Assembly: GCF_000368145.1 (NCBI RefSeq)
Contig: NZ_KB849283.1
Location: 1,204,324-1,268,323, forward strand
Length of the DNA: 64,000 nt
Source of the DNA: Acinetobacter guillouiae CIP 63.46
GTDB taxonomy: Bacteria > Pseudomonadota > Gammaproteobacteria > Pseudomonadales > Moraxellaceae
Direction: 5' to 3'
Below, piece after piece: positions 36,087 to 45,270 of the stretch. A program made the translations under genes and the position numbers. How positions within the stretch are numbered: position 1 is the stretch's first letter; the number at the start of each line of letters is the position of its first letter. Under the pieces are notes generated by a model that saw only the letters and a list, made by a program, of their open reading frames with translations, ran no database searches and was not told where the DNA came from.

Positions 36087-36860
36087 TTATACACGTTTAC
36101 GTTTTTCAATCATCTTGCCAAATACCAATCCCAATTCAAACAACATCCACATTGGAATTGCCAACATGATCATCGAAATAGCATCTGGTGGCGTGACAAA
36201 CATCGCAATAAAAAAACAGCCCACAATAATAAAGCGTCTTTTTTCTACCAGCGTTTGCGTGCTGACCAAACCGATTAAAATCAATACCAGTGTAATAATT
36301 GGAATTTCAAAAGTGACCCCAAACACCAAAAAGAGTTTTAAACAGAAACTTAAGTAACTGTTAATGTCTGTCATTGGCGCAACGGTATCAGGTGAAACAC
36401 TGATAAAAAAATGCAGAATCGAAGGTAAGGCAATAAAATAGGCAAAGGCAATCCCTGAATAAAACAAGCAAATACTGCTCAATAACAATGGGAATGCCAG
36501 ACTCTTTTCTTTTTCATACAATGCAGGTTTAATGAATGCCCAAATCTGATAAATAATAAAAGGCATCGCCAGCATCAGCGCAATAAAGAAATTCAGTTTA
36601 AAAGGTGCCATAAATGTTGCAGTGACATCTGTAGCAATCATGGTCGAACTGGCAGGTAATTGGGCACGTAGTGGTTCAGATAACATTGAATAAGTTCTGT
36701 TTGCAAATGGCAACAAACAGAAAAAAAGCACAATTAATACCCCGATAATTTTAAACAGATGCTGACGCAACACCATCAAATGTCGGGTGATTGGCATTGC
36801 TTCAAGCTGAGTCGCTTCTTCGGAAACTTGCTCTTGTAGCTGCGGTATCATTGATGTCAT
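36087..36860 (-). CDS. tatC: Sec-independent protein translocase TatC, copy 1
   Basis: This 257-residue protein has six membrane helices and the family blocks FIKPALYEKEKSL, DINSYLSFCLKLFLVFGVTFEIPI and MFVTPPDAISM. TatC recognises twin-arginine signal peptides. The first cytoplasmic motif, HLxELR in E. coli, reads HLMVLR here, so the glutamate is replaced. The glutamate of the second cytoplasmic loop (YEKEK) is kept. It overlaps tatB by four bases in the operon tatA-tatB-tatC. A second copy is at 60560-61345. Confidence 0.95.
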   Translation of the reverse strand: MTSMIPQLQEQVSEEATQLEAMPITRHLMVLRQHLFKIIGVLIVLFFCLLPFANRTYSMLSEPLRAQLPASSTMIATDVTATFMAPFKLNFFIALMLAMPFIIYQIWAFIKPALYEKEKSLAFPLLLSSICLFYSGIAFAYFIALPSILHFFISVSPDTVAPMTDINSYLSFCLKLFLVFGVTFEIPIITLVLILIGLVSTQTLVEKRRFIIVGCFFIAMFVTPPDAISMIMLAIPMWMLFELGLVFGKMIEKRKRV

Positions 36861-37375
36861 ACGGCCACCTTCAATTGCGATATTGACTTGGATTGAACAA
36901 GATCAATACTGAGTTTTTCATCATTACATTGAACTTGTTTTAGCCAGATACTTGGCAAATAGACTGTAGGAATATCACGTGAGACAGGTTGATAAATCTG
37001 CTTCACTCTCAGCTGGGCTTTTTGCTGTTCTTTTAATTGCGGTTGCTCTAATTGCTGTTTCTCTAATCGTGCTGGCGCTTGCTCTTGCTGTATAGCATCT
37101 CCAGGCATAGCCGATAATTGCTGTAGCTCATGCATCTGCGCCTGCATTTTTTGCTCTAATTCTTGAATACGCTGCATCTCATTCTGCATCTGTTCGCGCA
37201 ATTCAGATAAGCGTAATTCACGGTCAATGTCGTTCTGAACATTGCTGATGAGACGTTTCAATTTACTGTACCATTTCGCAACAAAACGCGCAGCTTCAGG
37301 GAGTTTATCAGGTCCTAACACCAACAGCGCAATAATCCCAAAAAACAATAATTCAGAAAATCCGACATCAAGCAT
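36857..37375 (-). CDS. tatB: Sec-independent protein translocase TatB, copy 1
   Basis: This 172-residue TatB has the N-terminal membrane helix with conserved Glu8 (GFSELLFFGIIALLVLGPDKLPEAAR), an amphipathic helix and a Gln/Glu-rich tail (residues about 55-120) predicted as coiled coil. The tail end has no similarity I recognise. TatB works with TatC in the receptor complex. It lies 17 bp after tatA. Confidence 0.93.
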   Translation of the reverse strand: MLDVGFSELLFFGIIALLVLGPDKLPEAARFVAKWYSKLKRLISNVQNDIDRELRLSELREQMQNEMQRIQELEQKMQAQMHELQQLSAMPGDAIQQEQAPARLEKQQLEQPQLKEQQKAQLRVKQIYQPVSRDIPTVYLPSIWLKQVQCNDEKLSIDLVQSKSISQLKVAV

Positions 37376-37392
37376 GTGTTAATTCTCCAGTT

Positions 37393-37617
37393 TTAATGCT
37401 TTACCGTAGAGTTCACATCAGTATTGCTATTTTGATGTTCCTGTGTCCGTGGTTCATTCAGTGCAGCAGCGGTTGTTTCATCATCTTGAATTGATTTTTT
37501 AAAATCCTTCACCGCACCGCCGACATCTTTACCTAAATTTTTTAATTTAGATGTGCCAAAAAGTAAGATCACCACAATTGCAAAAATAAGTACGTGCCAA
37601 ATCGATAATCCAGCCAT
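37393..37617 (-). CDS. tatA: Sec-independent protein translocase TatA, copy 1
   Basis: This 74-residue TatA has a single N-terminal helix ([18 protein letters not shown]), the [22 protein letters not shown] hinge and amphipathic helix, and a polar tail. It forms the pore component. It is nearly identical in its first 42 residues to the copy at 59845. It follows phoD by 150 bp on the same strand. That gap contains an ACTACTGAA/TTCAGTAGT inverted pair (37681 and 37730) enclosing short AGCAAT repeats. Confidence 0.95.
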   Translation of the reverse strand: MAGLSIWHVLIFAIVVILLFGTSKLKNLGKDVGGAVKDFKKSIQDDETTAAALNEPRTQEHQNSNTDVNSTVKH

Positions 37618-37767
37618 GGTTTTTTACTCCTGATATTCTTGTGTTATTTCATTATGTGTACATAGACAGCTAAACCCTGCACTACTGAAAAAATGACGCG
37701 ATAGCAATAGCAATAGCATCTAAATCTTCTTCAGTAGTCAGGCGATATAAAATTAAATAGGCTTTTA

Positions 37768-39531
37768 TTAAGCAGTTTTCTTAATCGAACGGGTATTGAC
37801 CAATTGATTATTCAGCACCACTTGATGCCCACGTTTTGTATCCACAGTATATTGCGGCTCTTTAATGGTATCGACATAGATCCAGTCCGCTTGAACCTGC
37901 GTTGCAGTAAAGCTGACATTTAGATAACCACGTTGATTTAGATTGGTATAATCCAACTCATCAATCAGTGTGGTAAACGCCATTTCAAACTGCTGTAACT
38001 GTTCCACTGGAATATTGAGATACTTTTCAATTCCCGGCGATGACACTGAACTTGTCGCCAGCTCAACACCGACAAAATCACCCGCCTGACTATACAACTC
38101 TGATGACCATGCATTATGGGTATCACCTGCCAGCACTACGACCTTCTTGTTCAATGCTTTTAAAGTGTTATACAGAATTTCTCGTTCAACATAATAACCA
38201 TCCCAAGCATCTAAATTATAAGGTGCGACAGTGGTTAAGCGTGCCTTTTCAATTGCTGTCAATGTTGGATCGCCCTGTAGCACACGCATTTTCAGTTGCA
38301 CTAACTCCATGATCATCGTATTGATTTGATTTAAAACCTCTTGAGTTGCATTTCCACTTAGAACAGCGCTCAACGGTACCAGTAATTCAGCAGGGATTAA
38401 TATCTTACCCATCAACACTTGCTGACCCAATACATTCCAAGTTGCCTTGGATTGAGCCAACTTTTGTTGTAACCATTCACGTTGGGTATACCCCATCAAG
38501 GTTCGATTCTGATTGGTTAAGTCAGTCTGAAAACGTTGAAAATCCATACCAGAAGCGGTGATATAATCGGTATATTCCAGTTGCTTATCTCTGGCAAGGA
38601 TACGGGTATCTAACATGGTCAATTGCACCAGTGAACCAAAGTCAAACTGGCGATAAATATTGAGATGATCATTTGCGGAAATAGGACGAATCGGCATCCA
38701 TTCAAAGTATGCTTGTAATGCAGCAAGTTTACGATCGAGGAAAGCCCCTTCATTGGCTTGGTGATTTTCAGCACCATCTCGCCATGTATCATTTGCCAAC
38801 TCATGATCATCCCAAATCACAATAAATGGATGACGGTGATGCAATGTTTGTAAATCTTTGTCTTTACGATATAACGCATAGCGTTTGCGATAATCATCTA
38901 ACTTGATAATTTCTTGATTATTGTCCGCAGCCAAAGTACGTCCTAACTTCACTGCATCTTCTGTTGCATAACCACCTTGACCATATTCATAAATATAGTC
39001 ACCCAAATGAATTACCACATCAACATCTTGCTTGGCCATTTCACGATAAACATAGAAATACCCTGCTGGATAATTCGCGCAAGAACATACCGCAAAACTG
39101 ACTTTGCTGGGGTTGATTGGTAGCGTTTTGGTTTGTCCAACTGGTGAAACTTTATTGCCAAAGCTAAAACGATAGAAATAGCGTTGATCTGGTTTTAAGT
39201 TTGTGGCATCAACTTTCACCGTGAAGTCTTGTGCCTTTGCTGTGGTGACTTTGTCTGTTTTAATGATTTGCTTGAATTGATCATCTAAAGCAATTTCCCA
39301 AGTCACTTGCAAACGTGCGCTGCTATCATTGGGCGTTAAGCGTGTCCATAAAATCACGCGATCTTGTAAAGGGTCTCCACTGGCAACCCCATGTTCAAAA
39401 TTGACTTGTAGTATTGTTGATTCTCGATCTGAACTGTCATTACATCCCGTAAAACCCGCAGATAAATACAGTGCACCAAAACCGAATAGGCTTTTTTGAA
39501 TAAGTTCTCGTCGTGTAATTTTGGCTGTCAT
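37768..39531 (-). CDS. phoD: PhoD-family alkaline phosphatase/phosphodiesterase
   Basis: This 587-residue enzyme belongs to the PhoD metallophosphoesterase family. Residues 1-30 are a twin-arginine signal (ITRRELIQKS, Arg7-Arg8) ending in a lipobox-like FTGC, Cys30. Catalytic blocks are SFAVCSCANYPAGYF, VVIHLGDYIYEYG, VIWDDHELAND and VVLAGDTHNAW. It releases phosphate from phosphodiesters and monoesters outside the inner membrane. It directly precedes tatABC, a sensible pairing because it is a predicted Tat substrate. Phosphate-starvation control is likely but no Pho box was identified. Confidence 0.94.
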   Translation of the reverse strand: MTAKITRRELIQKSLFGFGALYLSAGFTGCNDSSDRESTILQVNFEHGVASGDPLQDRVILWTRLTPNDSSARLQVTWEIALDDQFKQIIKTDKVTTAKAQDFTVKVDATNLKPDQRYFYRFSFGNKVSPVGQTKTLPINPSKVSFAVCSCANYPAGYFYVYREMAKQDVDVVIHLGDYIYEYGQGGYATEDAVKLGRTLAADNNQEIIKLDDYRKRYALYRKDKDLQTLHHRHPFIVIWDDHELANDTWRDGAENHQANEGAFLDRKLAALQAYFEWMPIRPISANDHLNIYRQFDFGSLVQLTMLDTRILARDKQLEYTDYITASGMDFQRFQTDLTNQNRTLMGYTQREWLQQKLAQSKATWNVLGQQVLMGKILIPAELLVPLSAVLSGNATQEVLNQINTMIMELVQLKMRVLQGDPTLTAIEKARLTTVAPYNLDAWDGYYVEREILYNTLKALNKKVVVLAGDTHNAWSSELYSQAGDFVGVELATSSVSSPGIEKYLNIPVEQLQQFEMAFTTLIDELDYTNLNQRGYLNVSFTATQVQADWIYVDTIKEPQYTVDTKRGHQVVLNNQLVNTRSIKKTA

Positions 39532-39637
39532 ACTTTACTCCTTAAACTATGGCTAGATTACAAATACTAAATAAGACCTAAATTTATTTATTCTCTACGG
39601 TCCCATTAACTAGATTGATTCATTGAATACACTTACA

Positions 39638-40651
39638 TTAATTGAGAATATCTAGCGATTTTTCCGTATCATAAATTTTTTCCAAACTGATAATTCTCCG
39701 CTTATCATATCTGTCACTAAAAATTTCTTTTCTAAGCGCTTCAATTGATTTTTCCTGATCAAGCATATTTAAATCACGTTGCAAAATTTCACCTCGCTTT
39801 TGCATATATATTTCTGCTTGGTTTTTAAATTGCGCTCTTGATTTATCAACAGATTCCATCCGCTCGGTCACTTCAGGACCAAACACTTTTAACCGCTCCT
39901 TGCGGATCTCTTCCTGTGAACCTCCTCTGTTTTTTATTTCCTGAACTTTACGAGATACATCGTTAAAGTCTTTATTAAACTTTATGGCCTTTCTCGATTT
40001 TTCGGGCAGGTTGTTTATCGCTGTATTGAGTTCCTGTTCGATTTCATCATCTGTCATCCCTGTAGATTCATTTATTTTTAAAACAACCAACTCATAATCT
40101 TCAATTTTGTCACTTGCACCAAATAATGCCTTTATCTCAAAGGGGGTAAAAAATCTTTCTCGGATAGATCGAATCGCATCTACAAGTCTTTTCGCATTTT
40201 TATAATTCGCTTGATTTTTCGAATGTGCCTTATGGGTTAAAATGACCTGATCGGTATATTTGACATACCTAATCCATAAATCCTTTACGATACTTTGAGT
40301 CGGATCAACCAACAGCTTATTGAAAAAATTTAAACCAAAATTGGTAGGATCAGATTCAGTTGGATTATTTTTTAACAGCTTATCAAAACAATCCTTGGTC
40401 ATATTGTCTAAAACAAAAGTTTGATTTGTATCAAAACTTAATTCACAGTAAATATTCCCTCCAAATGCATCAACTGCAATGGGTATAAAACCGCTGCTTG
40501 GTTTTATGCTACCTATATTTAAAGCGGTCGCTTGATCTGGCTTTAAATCCTCCTGATTATTTGTCTTTTTATCTATTGGCTTAAAAACAAGCCATAGAAA
40601 ACAAACAATAACCACTAGAAAAAAAGATGAAACTAAAATACTTTTTTTCAT
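39638..40651 (-). CDS. lifO: Lipase-specific foldase (steric chaperone)
   Basis: This 337-residue protein has one N-terminal membrane anchor (ILVSSFFLVVIVCFLWLVF, about residues 5-23) and a long helical periplasmic region. It follows a secreted lipase gene by 77 bp. Lif-family features include the IRERFFTPFEIKALFGASDKIEDYELVVLKI block near residue 170 and a charged helical second mini-domain. The usual RxxFDY motif region reads TKDCFDKLLK, so it is divergent. It is expected to fold the adjacent lipase in the periplasm before type II secretion. Confidence 0.85.
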   Translation of the reverse strand: MKKSILVSSFFLVVIVCFLWLVFKPIDKKTNNQEDLKPDQATALNIGSIKPSSGFIPIAVDAFGGNIYCELSFDTNQTFVLDNMTKDCFDKLLKNNPTESDPTNFGLNFFNKLLVDPTQSIVKDLWIRYVKYTDQVILTHKAHSKNQANYKNAKRLVDAIRSIRERFFTPFEIKALFGASDKIEDYELVVLKINESTGMTDDEIEQELNTAINNLPEKSRKAIKFNKDFNDVSRKVQEIKNRGGSQEEIRKERLKVFGPEVTERMESVDKSRAQFKNQAEIYMQKRGEILQRDLNMLDQEKSIEALRKEIFSDRYDKRRIISLEKIYDTEKSLDILN

Positions 40652-40728
40652 TTAAAATCCCTGATTTTTTGTTTTAAATAAAATCAGGCTATATTTATTC
40701 TTTATAGATCAATATAGCCCAAAGTCAA

Positions 40729-41952
40729 TCACATATTATTTTCCTTTAAATAATTTGCATGATCTTTTAAAACATCAATTGGGTTTGGAATTGTTGCCCA
40801 TTTCGTCGGTGTTTGAATCCAACCCCAATTCCAAGGCCAGCCTGAAACTGAGAATGATTCATCGTATTTACTAAACGTTCCTGACTGTTCTCTATGTTTC
40901 CAGTTATAAATTCCTTTTAAGTTTCCTAGACGACTACTACATACCGAGACCGTACCATCATGTGCTTGATTGGGAAATAAATTTACCACTTCATCAATTT
41001 TCCCCGTCCATGATGTCATATAAACAGGATAGGAATGTCCATCTAATCCTTTGATAGAATATCGATCAGGTGTATTGGGTAGATTATAATCGCTTGGGTT
41101 AGCTGTCTGTTTTAGACATTGAGCAGAAATGGGAATACCTTCAGGGAATAAAGTATTAAAATCTTGCATACTTTTGGCACTATTGGCTCGGATCCCTTCA
41201 AGCAAATTAATATAATTTAGACTGTTACGACGATAATCTTCATCTGGTAATTTTCTAACACCCTCACCGCCCCACACCCAGAACGAGGTGTTGGCATTAA
41301 AGGTTTTAATATCATTTTCATCTAATCTGCCATCAATTATAATTTTATGAAGTGCACTTAAAAAATCATGTCTATAAATGATATTTTGCAAAAAATTCAA
41401 CACAGACTGTAGCGAAGAATAAGGCAACATACTGCTAATATCTAATTTTCCAGTTGCTTCATATTCTTGGATATTTTGATCAGCAAATGGACTTCCCCGA
41501 TGTGGAGAACCAACAGTCGCGATGGAGGACACCAACTCAGGTTTAACCCCAAGCGCATAACGAGATGTCGGTCCACCTTGACTATGTCCTACTAAATTAA
41601 ATTTAACGTCATCACGATAGTAAGTCGTTTGAATATACTGTAAATGCTTGATTAATTCTTCACCACGATATTCATTGCTATTTAAAGGACTTATAGAAAC
41701 TGCTATCGCTGGTGTGGACTGTTCAGCCAATTGAGTTAATGTTGAGCCCCAGTAGTCATAAATAGAAAATTTTCCTAAAAACTTTACATGTTCTGCCCCT
41801 GCTAAGCCATGTACAAGCACAATTGGTTGAGGACTATTTTTATTTTCATAGCTGTCTACAATTGGATTTACATTAAAACCCGCAAAAGAATGGCTTGAGT
41901 AAACTACTGTTGAAATTAAAAATACCCACTTAGATAAAGTAAAATCTTGCAT
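40729..41952 (-). CDS. lip: Secreted triacylglycerol lipase
   Basis: This 407-residue family I lipase has a Sec signal peptide ending near SHSFA. The oxyanion segment PIVLVHGLAGA is near residue 43, and the nucleophile Ser124 lies in GHSQGG. The acid/His region AHDGTVSVCSSRLGNL followed by a YNWKHREQ stretch would supply Asp and His. It is longer than the roughly 320-residue norm, with an extra segment around residues 215-280. It forms an operon with its foldase gene. The 715-bp region upstream should hold its promoter. Confidence 0.9.
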   Translation of the reverse strand: MQDFTLSKWVFLISTVVYSSHSFAGFNVNPIVDSYENKNSPQPIVLVHGLAGAEHVKFLGKFSIYDYWGSTLTQLAEQSTPAIAVSISPLNSNEYRGEELIKHLQYIQTTYYRDDVKFNLVGHSQGGPTSRYALGVKPELVSSIATVGSPHRGSPFADQNIQEYEATGKLDISSMLPYSSLQSVLNFLQNIIYRHDFLSALHKIIIDGRLDENDIKTFNANTSFWVWGGEGVRKLPDEDYRRNSLNYINLLEGIRANSAKSMQDFNTLFPEGIPISAQCLKQTANPSDYNLPNTPDRYSIKGLDGHSYPVYMTSWTGKIDEVVNLFPNQAHDGTVSVCSSRLGNLKGIYNWKHREQSGTFSKYDESFSVSGWPWNWGWIQTPTKWATIPNPIDVLKDHANYLKENNM

Positions 41953-42667
41953 ACGTACTCCAATTTATAAAAATTTTCTTGTCATGGTCTATATCGTCGT
42001 CTCAAACTAAAATACATACCAAGATTCACAAATCCTTCGTGCTGTCTTATCGATTGGTATTGATTTAAATCATTTCTTAAAGTTATAAAAGTTGTGGAAT
42101 TTTATTGATAAATATTCACAACACAGTGTTAAAGTATAAAATTTAGAAATATGCGTATTGACATTTCACCACGAATTCATTGACAAATTACGACAAATAT
42201 AAAGACCGATATGTATAAAGTATTTTCTTTTAGGGTTTTAGTAAATTAAACTGAATTAAACATACAAATAAAAATCACTTGAATAATAAAAAACTTATTA
42301 TCTTAAATGCTTAATTATTATTTATGATGATCAAAAAATTCAGACTATAAATAAAAAATTAAAATTTTATCATCCAAGGTTATTATTTAACTTTCATTTA
42401 ATTAGTATAATAAATACAACCAAACCAACGCATTATTTATACAAGTGATTTATATCTAGTCATTGATCATAAATAAAGCATATATTTTTGTATAAACTTT
42501 TAGAAACTATTGGTTATCAATTCATTTTTTGTACTTTGAATCATAGGTTGTCCTACCATAGGGCGACATGAATGTCGCTGTTGGGTGGGAGTACATATTT
42601 TTAATATGCTTCATTTTTAAATATAAATATCCCACCTCACATATCTAAGTGACTAATAATTAATAAA
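41953..42667. other. Long AT-rich gap at the edge of the pentitol island
   Basis: These 715 bases carry no credible gene. Base composition is extremely AT-rich from about 42100 to 42540. The only clear structure is the REP-like hairpin at 42551-42590. The lipase promoter is expected near the left end. Confidence 0.5.
42551..42590. repeat. REP-like palindromic hairpin
   Basis: GCGACAT and ATGTCGC (42563-42578) form a perfect inner stem. Outer arms TCCTACC and GGTGGGA also pair, with one G-T wobble, giving a bulged hairpin of about 40 bases. The GC-rich hairpin in very AT-rich DNA resembles a repetitive extragenic palindrome. No second copy was noticed in this window. Confidence 0.55.
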
Positions 42668-43708
42668 TTACAGATCAAAATCGATAATAATTTTAATCAT
42701 ATCTGCAGGTGCCGATGCCGCCAACTTAAATGCCTCAATACTTTGATTAAAATGAAATTTTTTTGAAATTAACGGCTTCACATTAATTTGACCAGAAGCA
42801 ATCAGCGCAATAGAACGCTCATAATCATTTGCGTAACGGAAAATTGAAATCGTCTCAATCTCTTTGACCTGCATGGCAACAATATCCATCGGCACAGCCT
42901 GTTGTGGCATTCCAACAAAAACCAGTTTGCCCGCAGGTTTTAGACAATCGGGCGCTGCTGCAATTGCGCTTGCATGACCACTACAGTCAACAAATAGGTC
43001 GACACCACCGACAAAGTGCCGTTGTACAAAGCACTTTAAATCTTCCTGTGCGACATTACATGCAATTAAACGCTCACCATAATGCTGGACTAAAAAATCC
43101 AACTTTTGCTGTTTTACATCCGTAATGATAACTCGACTACAACCTGATGCGAGTAATGCCAATGCCATTAAAGCACCAATCGTCCCTGCACCAGTAACCA
43201 CAGCAGTATCTCCAGGTGAAATACCCACTTTGCGAGCCACATGTACACCTGAGGCCAAAGGTTCAACCAGCACAGCTTCTTCAAGGCTGACATGATCTGG
43301 TACCTTAAAGGTTAAGTTTGCTGGATGAACTACAGACTCACGCAATACACCATGTACAGGCGGTGTTGCCCAAAACTGAATATTCGGATCAAGATGATAC
43401 AAACCCTGCATCGCTTCTGGAGAATTTGGCTCAAAAACCCCAGGCTCCATACATACACGATCGCCTATTCTTAAATGTTGAACTGCTGAACCGACTTCAA
43501 CAATGATCCCACTCGCTTCATGACCCAGAATCATTGGTGCATTGACAATAAAATCACCAATTCGACCATGCTGATAATAATGCACGTCACTGCCACAAAT
43601 ACCCACTTTGGCAATTTTAATGCTTACATCAGTTGCGCTTAGATATTCATTGATCTCAATATCACGAATTTGCAGTTTGTCTTTTTCTTCCAGTACCAAT
43701 GCTTTCAT
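42668..43708 (-). CDS. Zinc-dependent polyol dehydrogenase, xylitol dehydrogenase-like
   Basis: This 346-residue medium-chain dehydrogenase has catalytic zinc ligands Cys38 (GICGSDVHYY) and His63-Glu64 (GHEASG) and the NAD motif GAGTIGALMAL. The structural-zinc cysteine lobe is absent and is replaced by the CMEPGVFEPNSPEAMQGLYHLDP segment followed by FWATPPVHG, a pattern typical of bacterial xylitol/sorbitol dehydrogenases. It would oxidise xylitol or D-arabitol-like pentitols to a ketopentose such as D-xylulose, which the xylulokinase of this island can phosphorylate. It is the last gene of the minus-strand series. Exact substrate is inferred. Confidence 0.87.
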   Translation of the reverse strand: MKALVLEEKDKLQIRDIEINEYLSATDVSIKIAKVGICGSDVHYYQHGRIGDFIVNAPMILGHEASGIIVEVGSAVQHLRIGDRVCMEPGVFEPNSPEAMQGLYHLDPNIQFWATPPVHGVLRESVVHPANLTFKVPDHVSLEEAVLVEPLASGVHVARKVGISPGDTAVVTGAGTIGALMALALLASGCSRVIITDVKQQKLDFLVQHYGERLIACNVAQEDLKCFVQRHFVGGVDLFVDCSGHASAIAAAPDCLKPAGKLVFVGMPQQAVPMDIVAMQVKEIETISIFRYANDYERSIALIASGQINVKPLISKKFHFNQSIEAFKLAASAPADMIKIIIDFDL

Positions 43709-43900
43709 TGTGATTGCTTCCTTGGGTGTTGTTTTCCGTTGTTGCTTTTTTTGTTGTGCCTTTCTGCTGCTGACTTATTCCACTGGGTTGTGTTGCAATG
43801 GTTGATGTCATTTTTAATTGAGTCATATTTTCAATTGAGTCACATTTTTTAAAATGAGCGATCTTATAAGACCACTCATTTTGAATAATCAATTAAAGCC

Positions 43901-45082
43901 TTACCACCAATATTCCAATTGAGCACCAAAGTTTGAACCACGATTCACATTTTGAAAATTGTTATTCGGCATCACCAAATCACGCATTTTTTGCTCATTA
44001 TCGTTCCAAAATGCATAGGTATAATAAAGACGCAGTTCTGGGCGATCATAATAGCCTGTGCCCTTTATCGACCAGGTTGGTGCAAGTGTCAATTTGGTCA
44101 GATTACGGGTTTGGTCATTGGCCTTAATTTGGTCATAGCCAATTTCTGTGGAAATTTTAAAATGATCTTGAACCACATATGCCACCCGAGAGCCTACTGA
44201 AATCCAATCACGATCTTGTTGATTCTTTAGTTGGTCTTTTTGGTAAATAAATTGAGCTTGTCCATTGAATTTCTTACTGTCTGAGGTCCAATCCAAGATT
44301 TCAAGAAAGCGCTGTGAAGAAGTATCACGATCCAACTCAGGGTTACCGGTATAACTCAGCCCGATCCCAGCGCCTTGACCATATTGTAGCGCCACGGTAT
44401 TTTTACCATTCAATACCTCAGCCGTGACATTTTGCACGGTTAATGCCCAGCCCATCTCATCTGCATCAATCAATGACAAACCTGTATTGATTGTATTTTT
44501 AGAACCGATTGGAATCCCTTTCACTGTCACATCATGTCGATTGATATATTTTTCCTGAAATACATTGTCTTTTCGGGAAAACACATAACTTAAGGACAAG
44601 TCATTGATTTTATAATCATCAATACCGAAGCCAGTAGCACTCTGATTCCAATAAAAGAAATCAGTCATGTGAATGTCATTACGTTGATAAAATCGCCTAC
44701 CTGCCCAGAGATTTGCCCCATTCAGATAGGAAATATTTCTCCAATCCAAATAAATTTGATTCATTCGGGTAAAACCATTGTCGTCATTAAAACTTAATGT
44801 TTGCCCATATTGGTTATAGAACTGAAGCATTCCTTTGATGTTCAATTCGGAATTATCTTTTAATTTGATCAGGTTTTGTTGGGCAAAAAACTCACCGTAT
44901 TGTTCACATTCATTGCCAAGACGATACTTGGTCGGCGCCCCCGTGAGTCGAAAACACTCTTGTGTTTTGCCATTTTCAGTTGCACCGATTCCCGTACGGA
45001 AATAGCCACCAAATTCGATCGCAGATGCAATTTGCGACAATAAAAAAACCGCTGTTCCAACAATCCATAAGTTTGTTTTCAT
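43901..45082 (-). CDS. LamB-type sugar porin
   Basis: The start at 45082 follows AAGGAATTTAAC and opens a proper signal peptide (ending AIASA-like QIASA); 16 upstream codons are dropped. The 393-residue product is a maltoporin-type barrel. It has IEFGGYFRTGIG at the mature N terminus, the disulfide-like Cys pair in the first loop (ECFRLTG...GNECEQYGEF), WAGRRFYQRNDIHMTDFFYWN and the terminal EYWW. It should admit the sugar or polyol used by this locus across the outer membrane. It lies between the polyol and ketoglutarate-semialdehyde dehydrogenase genes. Confidence 0.9.
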   Translation of the reverse strand: MKTNLWIVGTAVFLLSQIASAIEFGGYFRTGIGATENGKTQECFRLTGAPTKYRLGNECEQYGEFFAQQNLIKLKDNSELNIKGMLQFYNQYGQTLSFNDDNGFTRMNQIYLDWRNISYLNGANLWAGRRFYQRNDIHMTDFFYWNQSATGFGIDDYKINDLSLSYVFSRKDNVFQEKYINRHDVTVKGIPIGSKNTINTGLSLIDADEMGWALTVQNVTAEVLNGKNTVALQYGQGAGIGLSYTGNPELDRDTSSQRFLEILDWTSDSKKFNGQAQFIYQKDQLKNQQDRDWISVGSRVAYVVQDHFKISTEIGYDQIKANDQTRNLTKLTLAPTWSIKGTGYYDRPELRLYYTYAFWNDNEQKMRDLVMPNNNFQNVNRGSNFGAQLEYWW

Positions 45083-45270
45083 GTTAAATTCCTTTTTTAA
45101 GCATGAGTTTGCCTTATCCCTCTGATTCATTCAGTTGGATGGAGTAAAGAGCGCACTCGTTAAAGTTATATTTATTTCAATTCGATTTAGAGTTTAATAA
45201 TGAGATAAAATCATCTCCTTTAATTCATCTCATTGCCTATATTTTCAAGCACATTAGGCTTGATTTTTAC

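Noticed and set aside
37701-37718. Short tandem AGCAAT units between phoD and tatA
   Set aside because: Only about three units, with no spacers or conserved repeats. Far too short to be a CRISPR array or a recognised repeat locus.
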